A program made the translations under genes and the position numbers. The notes under the pieces were generated by a model, which did no database searches, had not been told where the DNA came from, and saw only the letters and a list, made by a program, of their open reading frames with translations. A DNA stretch of 30,786 nt, from positions 1 to 30,786 of the forward strand of contig DATHVJ010000006.1 in assembly GCA_035461345.1 (NCBI GenBank). Reading direction: 5' to 3'. Positions 1 to 8,211 of this stretch are shown here, one piece after another; position 1 is the first letter of the stretch, and every line of letters begins with the position of its first letter. Source of the DNA: DASPWW01 sp035461345. GTDB taxonomy: Bacteria > Actinomycetota > Thermoleophilia > Solirubrobacterales > 70-9.

Positions 1-978
1 GCTGCGCGGGCTGGGCGAGTCCACGGTTCGGACCTTCGACGCTCCGGAAGCGGTAGGGATCCGCTTCCACGAGGTGGAGGCGCGCTCGGCGCTGAACCGC
101 GTGCCGGAGCGCTCGAGGATGCCGTTCCGGTGGACGATCAACGCCTACCGCGGGTGCACCCATGCGTGCGTCTTAGGGCCTACTGCTTCGCCAGGCCCAG
201 CCATACCTACCTCGATCTGAACCCGCGCGAGGACTTCGAGCGCGAGATCGTCGTCAAGGTCAACGTGCCCGAGCGGCTGCGGGCGGAGCTCGCCCGGCCG
301 AGCTGGAAGGGCGAGCACGTCGCGCTCGGCACCAATACCGACCCGTATCAGTGGGTCGAGGGCCGCTACCGGCTGATGGAGGGGATCTGGGAGGCGATGC
401 GCGACTTCGCCAACCCGTGCTCGGTGCTGACCAAGTCGCCGCTGCTGCTGCGGGATCTCGAGCTCATGAAGCAGATCGCCGATCGCGCCGAGTTCAGCGC
501 CAACCTGTCCGTCCCCACCCTCGACGAGACGGCGTGGCGGGAGACGGAGCCGCACACGCCGCATCCGCGCAAGCGGCTCGAGGCCGTCGGCGAGCTCAAC
601 CGAGCCGGGATCCCGACCGGGATCCTGATCGCGCCGCTCATCCCCGGCGTCAACGACGACCCCGAGCAGGTCAACGAGATCATCGAGCTCGCCACGGAGG
701 CGGGGGCGGTGAGCATCGGCGGCGTGGGCCTGCATCTGCGACGCGACGTGCGCGAGATCTGGTTCGATTGGCTGCGCGAGCACCGGCCCGACCTCGTGCC
801 GCGCTACGAGCAGCTGTACGCGCGCCGGGCGTATCTGCCGTCCGAGGAGCGGGAGCGGCTCGCGAAGCTGACGCGGCGAGCGGGCGCGCCACCGGCGCGG
901 TTCAGGGGGAGGGACCCGGCCTCGGGCTCGAGCCGGCCGCCGAGGCGGCGCGAGCCATCGCAGGCGAAGCTCTTCTGA
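1..978 (+). pseudogene. Rv2578c-family radical SAM protein, 5' end outside window, frameshifted in the FeS motif
   Basis: The upstream part reads in the frame of base 2 and ends RMPFRWTINAYRGCTHACV; the downstream part reads in the frame of base 181, YCFARPSHTYLDLN, up to the TGA at 976-978. Together they make the radical SAM CxxxCxxC motif (CTHACVYC) typical of Rv2578c-like proteins. The frames are split by eight extra bases, ttagggcc at 173-180; removing them restores one continuous frame. Downstream motifs (GTNTDPYQ, FSANLSVPTLDE, LIPGVNDD) are all intact, so the rest has not decayed. Members bind a [4Fe-4S] cluster and SAM; their substrate is not established. As it stands no full-length enzyme can be made, because the third cluster Cys falls after the break. 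It may be a recent mutation or an assembly error. The 3' end overlaps the convergent MFS gene by 77 bases. Confidence 0.8.
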
Positions 979-2140
979 GGCGTGTTGCGATCACGACGGC
1001 GCTGACCCCGGCGCACGCCGCAGCGAGCCAGAAGGCGGCGGCGTAGGCGCCGCCGAGCGCGACCGCGGCACCGGTCAGCGGGCCGCCGAGGCCGACGCCG
1101 ACGTCGAAGAACGCGGTGAAGGTGCCGACCGCGGACCCCCGTCGCGACTCCGGGACGCGGTCGACCACGGTGAGAAGCAGCGAGGGGTAGAGGGTGGAGA
1201 ACGCGGCGCCCATCGCGGACGCGCCGAGCAGCGTGATCGGCAGACTCGGGGCAAGCGCGACGATCGCGAGGCCGAGAGCCTCGACCGTCGCCGCGGCGGC
1301 CGCGCACCGCACCGGGCCGAGCCGGTCGGGGAGATCGCCGCCGACGAGGCGGGTGACGACGACGGTGACCGCGAACACGGTGAAGGCCAGCGTGCCGTGC
1401 CCGATCCCCCGCTCCTCCAGATGCAGGATCACGAACGCGGCGATCGCCGCGTAGCCGATCACCCCGAGCCCCAGCGCCAGCCCCGGTCGCAGCGACTCGC
1501 GGGCGATCAGCGTCCGCGGCTCGTCGCGTCGGCCGGGGACGTGCGGGTCGGGCAGGCGGCTCGCGATCGCCGCCCCGAGCAGCGGCGCCGCGGTCGCGAA
1601 CGCCCACACCAGCTCGTAGTCGCCGGCCCGCAGCAGCAGGTCGCCGATCGGCGGGCCGAGACTGAGTCCGGTCCACACCGAGAGCCCGTACAGGCCGACG
1701 ATCCTCCCGCGGCGCTCCGGCGGGGCGAGGTCGACCACCCAGGTGGCGCCGGCGGTGAACACGGTGCCCTCGCCCGCGCCGAGCGCGAACCGTGACAGGA
1801 CCAGGGCCGGTAGGCCGGGCACGAAGTACAGCAGCCCCGCGAACGCGGCCAGCAGCGAGCCGAGGATGACGGCGAGGCGGCGGCCGCGGAGGTCGGCGAG
1901 GTGGCCGGCGAGCGGTCGCGCGGCGAGGCCGGTGAACGCGAACGCTCCGACCACGAACCCGACCACGAAGTCGCCCTCCCCGAGCGGGCCCTTCACGTAC
2001 CGCGGCAGGACCGGGATCACGGCGCCGACCGACAGCAGCCCGAGCAGCGTGACGGCGAAGATCCCGGCAAACGCCGCCACCGCCGGCGAGACGTCGAACG
2101 GCAGCAGCAGCGCGAGGCGGACGGGCGGTCGCCGCCGCAC
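902..2140 (-). CDS. MFS transporter (12-TM efflux-type permease)
   Basis: The 412-residue protein is made almost entirely of hydrophobic segments, in two halves separated by a charged loop (about residues 195-215, PDPHVPGRRDEP). The MFS motif A, GHLADLRGRR, lies between TM2 and TM3, and the segment GLYGLSVWTGLSLGPPIGD resembles motif C of antiporter-type exporters. Length and layout fit a drug or metabolite:H+ antiporter in the cytoplasmic membrane; the substrate cannot be read from the sequence. The GTG start directly abuts the TGA of the upstream acyl-CoA ligase (TGAGTG), so the two are co-transcribed and probably coupled. This suggests, without proving, that it moves a carboxylic acid or product linked to the ligase. 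The C-terminal 30 residues are a basic, Ala/Ser/Pro-rich tail overlapping the radical SAM gene. Confidence 0.85.
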   Translation of the reverse strand: MRRRPPVRLALLLPFDVSPAVAAFAGIFAVTLLGLLSVGAVIPVLPRYVKGPLGEGDFVVGFVVGAFAFTGLAARPLAGHLADLRGRRLAVILGSLLAAFAGLLYFVPGLPALVLSRFALGAGEGTVFTAGATWVVDLAPPERRGRIVGLYGLSVWTGLSLGPPIGDLLLRAGDYELVWAFATAAPLLGAAIASRLPDPHVPGRRDEPRTLIARESLRPGLALGLGVIGYAAIAAFVILHLEERGIGHGTLAFTVFAVTVVVTRLVGGDLPDRLGPVRCAAAAATVEALGLAIVALAPSLPITLLGASAMGAAFSTLYPSLLLTVVDRVPESRRGSAVGTFTAFFDVGVGLGGPLTGAAVALGGAYAAAFWLAAACAGVSAVVIATRLRRASPAMARAASAAGSSPRPGPSP

Positions 2141-3580
2141 TCAGGTACCCCGGAGCTCGGCGCGCTTGATCTTGCCGCTCGAGGTCTTCGGCAGCGCATC
2201 GGCGAACTCGACGATCCGCGGATACTTGTACGGCGCGGTGACGCGCTTGACGTGCCCCTGGAGCTCCTCCGCGAGCGTCGAGCCCGGCGCTCGATCGCGT
2301 AGCACGACCACGGCACGCACCACCGACCCGCGTTCGGGGTCGGGCGCCGCGACCACGGCGGCCTCGGCGACGGCCGGGTGGGTGAGGAGCGCCGACTCGA
2401 CCTCCAACGGCCCGATCCGGTACCCGGCGGAGATGATCACGTCGTCCTCGCGGCCCTCGAACCACAGGTATCCCTCGTCGTCCTCGCGTACGTGGTCGCC
2501 CGTCGCCCACCACTCGCCGTCGAACGGCTCCGACCCGAGGTAGCGAGAGAAGAACGTGGGACAGGTCGCGGCGCGCACCTCGAGCTCGCCGCTGGCGACG
2601 CGCACCTCGATCCCGGGCAGCGGCCGCCCCATCGACCCGTCCCGTGGGTCCTCGTCGGGGCGCATCCCGGTCACCGGGCCGGTCTCCGTCTGCCCGTAGC
2701 CGTCGTGGATCGCGAGCCCAACCTCGTCGCGGAACGCCCTGATCACCTCCGGGTTGAGCGGCTCGCCCGCCGAGACCAGGTGTCGCAGGCCCGGGATCGG
2801 GCGCAGCGAAGCGTGCTTGGCGATCATCCGGTACTCGGTCGGCGCCTGGCACAGCACGCCCACCCCCTCGCCCTCGACGATCTCCAGCCGCTCGGCCGGG
2901 TCGAAGCGCGCGTCGTGGAGCAGCGCCGTGGCCCCGCCGAGCCACGGGGCGATGAAGACGTTGCGGGCCGACTTCGACCACCCGGTCGCGGCCGTGCACC
3001 ACGCCAGCTCGCCCTCGCGGGCGCCGAACCAGTGCTCGGCCTGGAGCCGCTGGCCAAGCAGGTAGCGTTGGGGGTAGACGACGCCGCGCGGCTCGCCCGT
3101 GGTTCCCGAGGTGAAGATCACGACGGCGGGATCGTCGGCGTCGAGATCGGCCGGCTCCACCGGTGGGGCCTGCGGCAGGTCCTCGTCGAGCACTTCGGCG
3201 ACCTCGGTGAGCATCATGTACGGAACGCCCGCCGGGAGCTCGGCGAGATAGGCCTCCTCGCCGATCGCGAGCGCGGGTTCGGCGGTGCTCACACGGTGCT
3301 CGAGGTCGGCGCGGCGAAGCTGCACATTGCACGGCATCGCGACGGCGCCCATCCGGAAGCAGGCCATCATCGCAAGCACCCACTCGGGCCGGTTGCCGAT
3401 AAGGGTCATCACCGTGTCGCCGCGGCGCACCCCACGCGCCGCGAGCGCCCCCGACAGCCCCGCGGTGCGGGCGAGCAGCTCCCCGAAGTGCCACACCTCG
3501 CGATTGCCGTCGGCGTCGAGGGAGACGAGCGCCTGCTTGGACGCCGGAAAGCGCTCGAAGATGTACTCGGCGAAGTTCAC
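2141..3580 (-). CDS. AMP-dependent acyl-CoA synthetase (acetyl/medium-chain or aryl acid type)
   Basis: Acyl-adenylate-forming ligase: acid + ATP + CoA to acyl-CoA + AMP + PPi. The P-loop-like A3 motif TSGTTGEPRG is at about residues 157-166, the A5 motif DGYGQTETG follows, and the hinge region FEGREDDVIISAGYRIGP precedes the C-terminal domain with the catalytic lysine (PKTSSGKIKR, about Lys470). At 479 residues it is shorter than acetyl-CoA synthetase (about 650) and closer to medium-chain or benzoate-type ligases. The substrate is unassigned. The GTG start begins MNFAEYIFERFPASK, a natural N-terminus for this family; no convincing Shine-Dalgarno is visible. It is the first gene of a two-gene unit with the MFS transporter, 205 bases downstream of the ferredoxin gene. 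Confidence 0.9.
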   Translation of the reverse strand: MNFAEYIFERFPASKQALVSLDADGNREVWHFGELLARTAGLSGALAARGVRRGDTVMTLIGNRPEWVLAMMACFRMGAVAMPCNVQLRRADLEHRVSTAEPALAIGEEAYLAELPAGVPYMMLTEVAEVLDEDLPQAPPVEPADLDADDPAVVIFTSGTTGEPRGVVYPQRYLLGQRLQAEHWFGAREGELAWCTAATGWSKSARNVFIAPWLGGATALLHDARFDPAERLEIVEGEGVGVLCQAPTEYRMIAKHASLRPIPGLRHLVSAGEPLNPEVIRAFRDEVGLAIHDGYGQTETGPVTGMRPDEDPRDGSMGRPLPGIEVRVASGELEVRAATCPTFFSRYLGSEPFDGEWWATGDHVREDDEGYLWFEGREDDVIISAGYRIGPLEVESALLTHPAVAEAAVVAAPDPERGSVVRAVVVLRDRAPGSTLAEELQGHVKRVTAPYKYPRIVEFADALPKTSSGKIKRAELRGT

Positions 3581-3769
3581 GGAGGGCTCAGTTTGCCGAA
3601 GCGCGCGCGGCGCTTGCCGCCGCTACCGTTTCTTGCGCTTGGGCTTGACCTTCCAGCTGTCGAGCGCAGGGGTTCTACGTCATGACCACGTTCCTGGGGT
3701 TCGGCGCGGGGGTGTTTCTCGGGGAGGCCGGCGCGACGGGCGCGATGACGACGCACCTGCATCCATTGC

Positions 3770-3779
3770 CCCGCGCGGG
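3770..3779 (-). terminator. weak GC palindrome after the ferredoxin gene
   Basis: CCCGCGCGGG is a perfect 10-base palindrome seven bases beyond the ferredoxin TAA. There is no T-tract. It could help end the sucC-sucD-ferredoxin transcript, but palindromes like this arise easily at this GC content. The rest of the 205-base gap (3581-3785) holds no supported gene. Confidence 0.25.
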
Positions 3780-3785
3780 TCGGGC

Positions 3786-4040
3786 TTACCGCTTCAGCTC
3801 GGTGCCGTCGTAGAGCTTCTTCACCCGCACCGTGCCCGGCGGAGCGGCTTCGACGCACAGCGCGCACAGCACGCACTCGTCGAGGTTCTCGTCGACGATC
3901 TGGAGCGTTCCGCCCTCCGCGGTCGCGTAGATGTCGACCGGGCACACCTCCTCGAGCTTCGCCGCCAGCTCGGAGTCGTTGGCTACGGCGTCGTCGACCT
4001 CGACGTCGATGAAGACACCGTTCAGGGTCTTGTCGGTCAT
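3786..4040 (-). CDS. FixX-type single-cluster ferredoxin
   Basis: An acidic 84-residue protein with exactly four cysteines: Cys33 followed by Pro (EVCPVDIY) and a CxxCxxC set (Cys56, Cys59, Cys62 in ECVLCALC). This spacing, one CP cysteine upstream and a CxxCxxC downstream, is that of FixX-like ferredoxins that carry one [4Fe-4S] cluster. A second cluster is not possible. It is a soluble cytoplasmic electron carrier. Its ATG overlaps the TGA of the sucD-like gene (ATGA), so translation is coupled to a CoA ligase. FixX proteins usually accompany electron-transfer flavoprotein systems or ferredoxin-linked oxidoreductases, none of which is seen here, so its partner is unknown. Confidence 0.85.
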   Translation of the reverse strand: MTDKTLNGVFIDVEVDDAVANDSELAAKLEEVCPVDIYATAEGGTLQIVDENLDECVLCALCVEAAPPGTVRVKKLYDGTELKR

Positions 4041-4957
4041 TTGACCGCTGCTCCGATCCGCTCCTGAACGGCGCCCGGGATCTCGTCGATCCGCTCGACG
4101 ACCGTTATCCCGGCGCCCTCGAGGCGGGCGATCTTCTGCGCCGCGGTGTCCTCGGTGCCCTCGACGATCGTCCCCGCATGCCCGAAGCTCATCCCCTTCA
4201 TCTCCTCGTCGTCCATGAACTTGCCGGCCATGAATGCGACGATCGGGAGGCGCGAGTCGTTCGCCGTCACCCAGTCCGCGAGCTGCGCCTCCATCCGGCC
4301 TCCCGGCTCCGTGTAGATCACGATCGCCTCGGTCAGCTCGTCGGCCTCGAACAGGGGCATCAGCTCGGCGTACGCGGAGCCGATGATCGCGTCGCCGCCG
4401 ATCGAGATCGCGGTCGAGACGCCGAGGCCCGCGGCGGTCAGCGACGAGGAGATCTCGGTCGTCATTCCGCCCGAGCGCGACATGACACCGACTGCCCCGG
4501 GGGCGTACGCCTTGGCTGCGTCCTTGGCGGGTCCGCCGATGCCGCCCATCTTGCACACGCCGGGGACGATCAGCCCGAGGCAGTTGGGGCCGATGATCCG
4601 CGCTCCGCGGATGCCGGCGAGCTCGACCATCTGCGCGACGTCGCCGCGCGGGACCCGCTCGGTTACGACGACGATCAGCCCGATGCCGTTCTCGATCGCC
4701 TCGAGCACGGCGTCCTTGGTGAACGCAGGGGGGACGGTGACCACGGAGCCGTCGACCTGCGACCCGTGGTGCGCCACCGCCTGCTCGACGGTGTCGAACA
4801 CGGGGACGCCGTGGACCTCGCGGCCCTTGCGGCCAGGGGTCACGCCGCCGACGACCCGCGACCCGTAGTCGAGGCACTCCTTGGTCAGGTTCACGGCCTC
4901 GCGCCCGGTGATGCCCTGAACGAGGAACGTGAACTCTTTGCTCAGAAGAATGCTCAT
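4037..4957 (-). CDS. sucD: succinyl-CoA synthetase-family alpha subunit (NDP-forming acyl-CoA ligase)
   Basis: Alpha subunit of an NDP-forming CoA ligase: CoA-binding domain at the N-terminus (VQGITGREA), the GPNCLGLI motif, and the phosphohistidine loop SFGHAGT with His at about residue 260. I chose the ATG giving MSILLSKEF (306 residues) over one 11 codons upstream because GAGGAA lies six bases before it and the family starts just before the CoA-binding strand. It lies 36 bases after the beta subunit gene and overlaps the ferredoxin start. Succinate is the default acid. The divergence from textbook SucD (for instance PGRKGREVHGVPVFDTV) and the nearby malyl-CoA lyase leave open malate or another C4 acid as substrate. 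Confidence 0.85.
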   Translation of the reverse strand: MSILLSKEFTFLVQGITGREAVNLTKECLDYGSRVVGGVTPGRKGREVHGVPVFDTVEQAVAHHGSQVDGSVVTVPPAFTKDAVLEAIENGIGLIVVVTERVPRGDVAQMVELAGIRGARIIGPNCLGLIVPGVCKMGGIGGPAKDAAKAYAPGAVGVMSRSGGMTTEISSSLTAAGLGVSTAISIGGDAIIGSAYAELMPLFEADELTEAIVIYTEPGGRMEAQLADWVTANDSRLPIVAFMAGKFMDDEEMKGMSFGHAGTIVEGTEDTAAQKIARLEGAGITVVERIDEIPGAVQERIGAAVK

Positions 4958-4976
4958 CGCTGGTTCCTCGTTGCTC

Positions 4977-5004
4977 GAGCTACGAGCCACGAGCTACGAG
5001 CTAC
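4977..5004. repeat. four tandem copies of a 7-base unit at the sucC-sucD junction
   Basis: Units GAGCTAC, GAGCCAC, GAGCTAC, GAGCTAC run head to tail. On the coding (minus) strand each intact unit contains TAG; the sucC stop codon (4994-4996) is in the third unit. Being a heptamer, gain or loss of a copy would change the intergenic spacing but barely alter either protein. Confidence 0.8.
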
Positions 5005-6211
5005 CTCCCTGAATCTTCTCGACCGCTCTGCGGGCTGCCTCCCACATTCCTACCGAGCGGTCGCAGTACTCGACGCCGTAGCGGTCGAGGATCTTGTAGC
5101 CCTCCTCCTCCCACGCGCCCGGGATCCGGAAGATCGCGATGGTCTCGGCGGGGTCGCGGTCGAGCTCGACGCAGGCCTTGATCACCCCGCGGGCGACGAT
5201 GTCGACGCGCGTGTTGGAGACGATCGACATCATCACCGCGATCTTCTCGACGCCTTCCTTGCGCAGGACCTCCTTGGCGAGCCCGCACGCCTTCGCCACC
5301 GACGGGTTGCCGCCGATCTCGGTGTAGTTCGCCGGCCAGCCGCCCTGGCTGCGGACCGCGTCGGTCAGGGTCAGCGAGCCACCGCCGGCTCCGATCACCA
5401 GCCCCAGGTTTCCCTCGAACCCGTGGTCGCGCCCCTGGATCACCCCGCGATGATCGGCGGCATCGATCGCGGTCACGTTGCGTTCGAACTCGCTCGGCTC
5501 GTAGGGCTGCCGGGTGTCGTCGGGGGCGATTCCCAGCTCCTTCTCGAGCAGCGACTTGTGACGGGGCTTCGCCTCGTCCTCCATCTCCATGTGGGCGTCG
5601 AGCGCGACGAAGCTGCCGTCGGCGAGGCGCGCGAGCGGATTGATCTCGGCCAGGGTCAGGTCCGTGTCCCTGAACAGCCGCGCCAGCCGGGCGACGATCG
5701 GCGTCGCGCGGTTGAGCGCGGAGCCCGTCACACCGGTGGCCGCGATCACCTGCTTGGCCTCGAAGTCCGAGATCGGGAGCAGGTTGGAGACGTGGCCGCG
5801 ACCGACGTGGTCGGGATGCTGCTCGGCCACCTCCTCGATGTCGATCCCGCCCATGTCGCTGAACAGGATCAGCGGGCGCTTGGCGGTCCCGTCCCACACC
5901 ACGCCCGCGTAGTACTCCTGCTCGACCTCCGCCTTCGGGTCGACCAGGACGCCACGCGGCATGTGCCCGTTGATCTCAAGCTCGAGGATTTCCTCCGCAT
6001 GGGCGGCCGCCTCCTCGGGCGTGTCGGCGAACTTCACTCCGCCCGCCTTCATCCGCCCGCCGGTCAGCACCTGCGACTTGATCACCGCTGGCCCGTCGAT
6101 GCGCTCTGCAGCGGCCCGCGCCTCGTCGGCGGTGGTGCAGAAGCCGTACTCGGTGACCGGGATGCCGGCGCGCTCGACTATGCGACGGGACTCGTACTCG
6201 TAGAAGCGCAT
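4994..6211 (-). CDS. sucC: succinyl-CoA synthetase-family beta subunit (ATP-grasp, NDP-forming acyl-CoA ligase)
   Basis: Beta subunit with an N-terminal ATP-grasp domain (MRFYEYESRRIVERAGIPV; VIKSQVLTGGRMKAGGVKF, the nucleotide-binding lysine region), the acidic metal-binding segment LAEINPLARLADG, and the C-terminal flavodoxin-like ligase domain (GGGSLTLTDAV, EIGGNPS). At 405 residues it is slightly longer than usual SucC (about 390). With the alpha subunit it makes acyl-CoA + NDP + Pi reversibly from acid, CoA and NTP. The ATG at 6211 gives the family-typical N-terminus; the open frame extends upstream but is not protein-like. Segments such as FSDMGGIDIEEVAEQHPDH are further from canonical SucC than expected for the housekeeping enzyme. 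It is first of a three-gene operon, divergent from PEP carboxykinase. Confidence 0.85.
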   Translation of the reverse strand: MRFYEYESRRIVERAGIPVTEYGFCTTADEARAAAERIDGPAVIKSQVLTGGRMKAGGVKFADTPEEAAAHAEEILELEINGHMPRGVLVDPKAEVEQEYYAGVVWDGTAKRPLILFSDMGGIDIEEVAEQHPDHVGRGHVSNLLPISDFEAKQVIAATGVTGSALNRATPIVARLARLFRDTDLTLAEINPLARLADGSFVALDAHMEMEDEAKPRHKSLLEKELGIAPDDTRQPYEPSEFERNVTAIDAADHRGVIQGRDHGFEGNLGLVIGAGGGSLTLTDAVRSQGGWPANYTEIGGNPSVAKACGLAKEVLRKEGVEKIAVMMSIVSNTRVDIVARGVIKACVELDRDPAETIAIFRIPGAWEEEGYKILDRYGVEYCDRSVGMWEAARRAVEKIQGGSS

Positions 6212-6392
6212 GCTTGCCGCGGATGGCCGGCGTGGTTCCCGGCGGCGGCGAACCCTACACGCTTCGGCCAGCCGCGCCGCCGATCGCCGCCCGAGCGGTC
6301 CGGTAACGCCGGCCGCGGCCGGTGTGCGAAAGAATGGCCGGGCCCCAGCGGGCCTTGAATCAAATGTCACTAGAGAGGAGTTGAGCCGAGCC
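6212..6392. promoter_or_regulatory. divergent intergenic region sucC / PEPCK
   Basis: This 181-base region separates the start codons of sucC (minus) and PEP carboxykinase (plus). It holds a perfect 14-base palindrome CCGGCCGCGGCCGG (6309-6322) and a short hairpin GGCCC-CAGC-GGGCC (6341-6354). On the minus strand a TAGGGT hexamer (complement of 6252-6257) lies 40 bases before the sucC ATG. On the plus strand AGAGGAG (6374-6380) is a Shine-Dalgarno-like site. I see no recognisable operator. Confidence 0.4.
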
Positions 6393-8207
6393 TTGAGTCC
6401 CGAATCCGCCGCCGCCACCGAGGCGCCGACGCAGAACCGAAAGCTGATCTCGTGGGTCGAGGAGATCGCCGAGCTGACCCAGCCCGACTCGATCCATTGG
6501 TGCGACGGCTCGGCGGAGGAATACGACCGCCTGTGCGAGGCGCTCGTGGAAGCCGGAACCTTCGAGCGGCTGTCCGACGCGAAGCGGCCCAACTCGTATC
6601 TCGCGCGCTCCGACCCCGACGACGTCGCCCGGGTCGAGGATCGAACCTTCATCTGCTCCGAGCACGAGGAGGACGCGGGGCCGACGAACAACTGGCACGA
6701 CCCGGCCGAGATGCGGGAGACGCTGACCGGACTGTTCCGCGGCGCGATGCAGGGGCGCACGATGTACGTGATCCCGTTCTCGATGGGGCCGATCGGTGCG
6801 CCCGTCGCCCAGTTGGGGGTACAGGTCACCGACTCCGCCTACGTCGCGGCCTCGATGCGGATCATGACCCGGATGGGCTCGCAGGCCCTCGACGCGCTGG
6901 GGCCCGACGGCGAGTTCGTCCCCTGCGTGCACTCGGTCGGGATGCCGCTCGAGCCCGGGGTGCACGACGTCCCGTGGCCGTGCAACGAGACCAAGTACAT
7001 CGTCCACTTCCCGGAGAGCCGCGAGATCTGGTCGTTCGGCTCCGGCTACGGCGGCAACGCGCTGCTGGGGAAGAAGTGCCTGGCGCTGCGGATCGCCTCG
7101 GTGATGGCGCGCGACGAGGGCTGGATGGCGGAGCACATGCTGATCATCCGGCTGACCTCGCCCGCCGGCGACGTCAAGCACATCGCGGCGGCGTTCCCGT
7201 CGGCGTCGGGGAAGACGAACCTGGCGATGCTCCCGCCGTCGATCCCGGGCTGGAAGGTGGAGACGATCGGCGACGACATCGCTTGGCTGCGGTTCGGCGA
7301 TGACGGACGCCTGTACGCGATCAACCCCGAGGCGGGCTTTTTCGGGGTCGCGCCGGGGACGAGCACGAAGACGAACCCGAACGCGATGAAGACCGTCGAG
7401 CGCGACACCGTGTTCACCAACGTCGCCCGCACCGACGACGGCGACGTGTGGTGGGAGGGGATCGGCGACGAGCCGCCCGAGCACCTGATCGACTGGAAGG
7501 GGCGCGACTGGACCCCGGACGCGGACGACCCGGCGGCGCACCCGAACTCCCGCTTCACCGTCTCGATCAGGCAGTGTCCGACCTTCAGCGAGGAGTGGGA
7601 CAACCCCGACGGAGTGCCGATCGACGCGTTCCTGTTCGGGGGCCGACGCGCGACGGTCGTGCCGCTGGTGCACGAGTCGTTCGACTGGGAGCACGGCGTC
7701 TTCCTCGCCGCGACGATGTCCGTCGAGACGACCGCGGCGGCGGCCGGTGCCGTCGGGACGCTGCGCTTCGACCCGTTCGCGATGCTGCCGTTCTGTGGCT
7801 ACAACATGGCCGACTACATGGCCCACTGGCTGGAGATCGGGCGCAGCGGCGACGCGTCGAAGCTGCCGCGGATCTTCGTCGTCAACTGGTTCCGCAAGGA
7901 CGAGGCCGGCAACTTCATCTGGCCGGGGTTCGGCGAGAACATCCGCGTCCTCGACTGGATCGTAAGGCGCTGCGGCGGCGGCGGCGAGACGGTGGACACG
8001 CCGATCGGTCGCGTGCCGACCGAGGACGACATCGACATCTCGGGACTCGATCTGAGCGACGAGGACATGCGCACCCTGCTCGCGGTCGAGCACGACGACG
8101 TGGCGCAGCAGCTGCCCCAGGTGGAGGCGCACCTGCACCAGTTCGGCCACCGTCTCCCTGACGAGATCGCGGCCCAGCTCGAGGCGCTGAAGAAGCGGCT
8201 CGACTGA
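6393..8207 (+). CDS. pckG: phosphoenolpyruvate carboxykinase (GTP)
   Basis: Converts oxaloacetate + GTP to PEP + CO2 + GDP, the entry to gluconeogenesis from C4 acids. The whole sequence follows the GTP-dependent family: GPTNNW, RTMYVIPFSMGP, the substrate loop HSVGMPLEPG, WPCNETKYI, GSGYGGNALLGKKC, the kinase-1 P-loop at about residues 268-276, GDDIAWLRFG, FFGVAPGT, NWFRKDE and WPGFGENIRVL. The P-loop reads FPSASGKTN: Ser272 replaces the reactive cysteine usual in this family (FPSACGKTN). There is no ATG at the N-terminus; TTG 6393 gives 604 residues, matching the usual length of about 606, with AGAGGAG 12 bases upstream. TTG 6381 is possible but sits directly on that site. Divergent from sucCD. 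With the ethylmalonyl-CoA genes downstream it suggests growth on C2 or fatty acid substrates. Confidence 0.95.
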   Translation: MSPESAAATEAPTQNRKLISWVEEIAELTQPDSIHWCDGSAEEYDRLCEALVEAGTFERLSDAKRPNSYLARSDPDDVARVEDRTFICSEHEEDAGPTNNWHDPAEMRETLTGLFRGAMQGRTMYVIPFSMGPIGAPVAQLGVQVTDSAYVAASMRIMTRMGSQALDALGPDGEFVPCVHSVGMPLEPGVHDVPWPCNETKYIVHFPESREIWSFGSGYGGNALLGKKCLALRIASVMARDEGWMAEHMLIIRLTSPAGDVKHIAAAFPSASGKTNLAMLPPSIPGWKVETIGDDIAWLRFGDDGRLYAINPEAGFFGVAPGTSTKTNPNAMKTVERDTVFTNVARTDDGDVWWEGIGDEPPEHLIDWKGRDWTPDADDPAAHPNSRFTVSIRQCPTFSEEWDNPDGVPIDAFLFGGRRATVVPLVHESFDWEHGVFLAATMSVETTAAAAGAVGTLRFDPFAMLPFCGYNMADYMAHWLEIGRSGDASKLPRIFVVNWFRKDEAGNFIWPGFGENIRVLDWIVRRCGGGGETVDTPIGRVPTEDDIDISGLDLSDEDMRTLLAVEHDDVAQQLPQVEAHLHQFGHRLPDEIAAQLEALKKRLD

Positions 8208-8211
8208 CTCC

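Noticed and set aside
804..3494. Very long minus-strand reading frame (about 900 codons) overlapping the ligase and MFS genes
   Set aside because: Arg/Gly/Ala-rich translation without any family motif; it is the out-of-frame shadow of two well-supported genes in GC-rich DNA.
3581..3785. Lys/Arg-rich tail (WKVKPKRKKR) on the minus strand between ferredoxin and ligase, possible gene remnant
   Set aside because: Only about 18 codons are open in that frame and there is no upstream part to identify; chance cannot be excluded.
4958..4990. sucD start 11 codons upstream of the chosen ATG
   Set aside because: The extra residues are encoded by the tandem repeat and lack a family match; GAGGAA before the ATG at 4957 supports the shorter form.
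4178..6358. Long plus-strand frame antisense to sucCD
   Set aside because: Composition (His/Asp/Arg-rich) and lack of motifs show it to be a shadow of sucC and sucD.
6364..6384. Six-codon ORF (MSLERS) just upstream of the PEPCK start, possible leader peptide
   Set aside because: Too short to judge, no repeated codon pattern or attenuator structure around it, and it coincides with the Shine-Dalgarno-like site.
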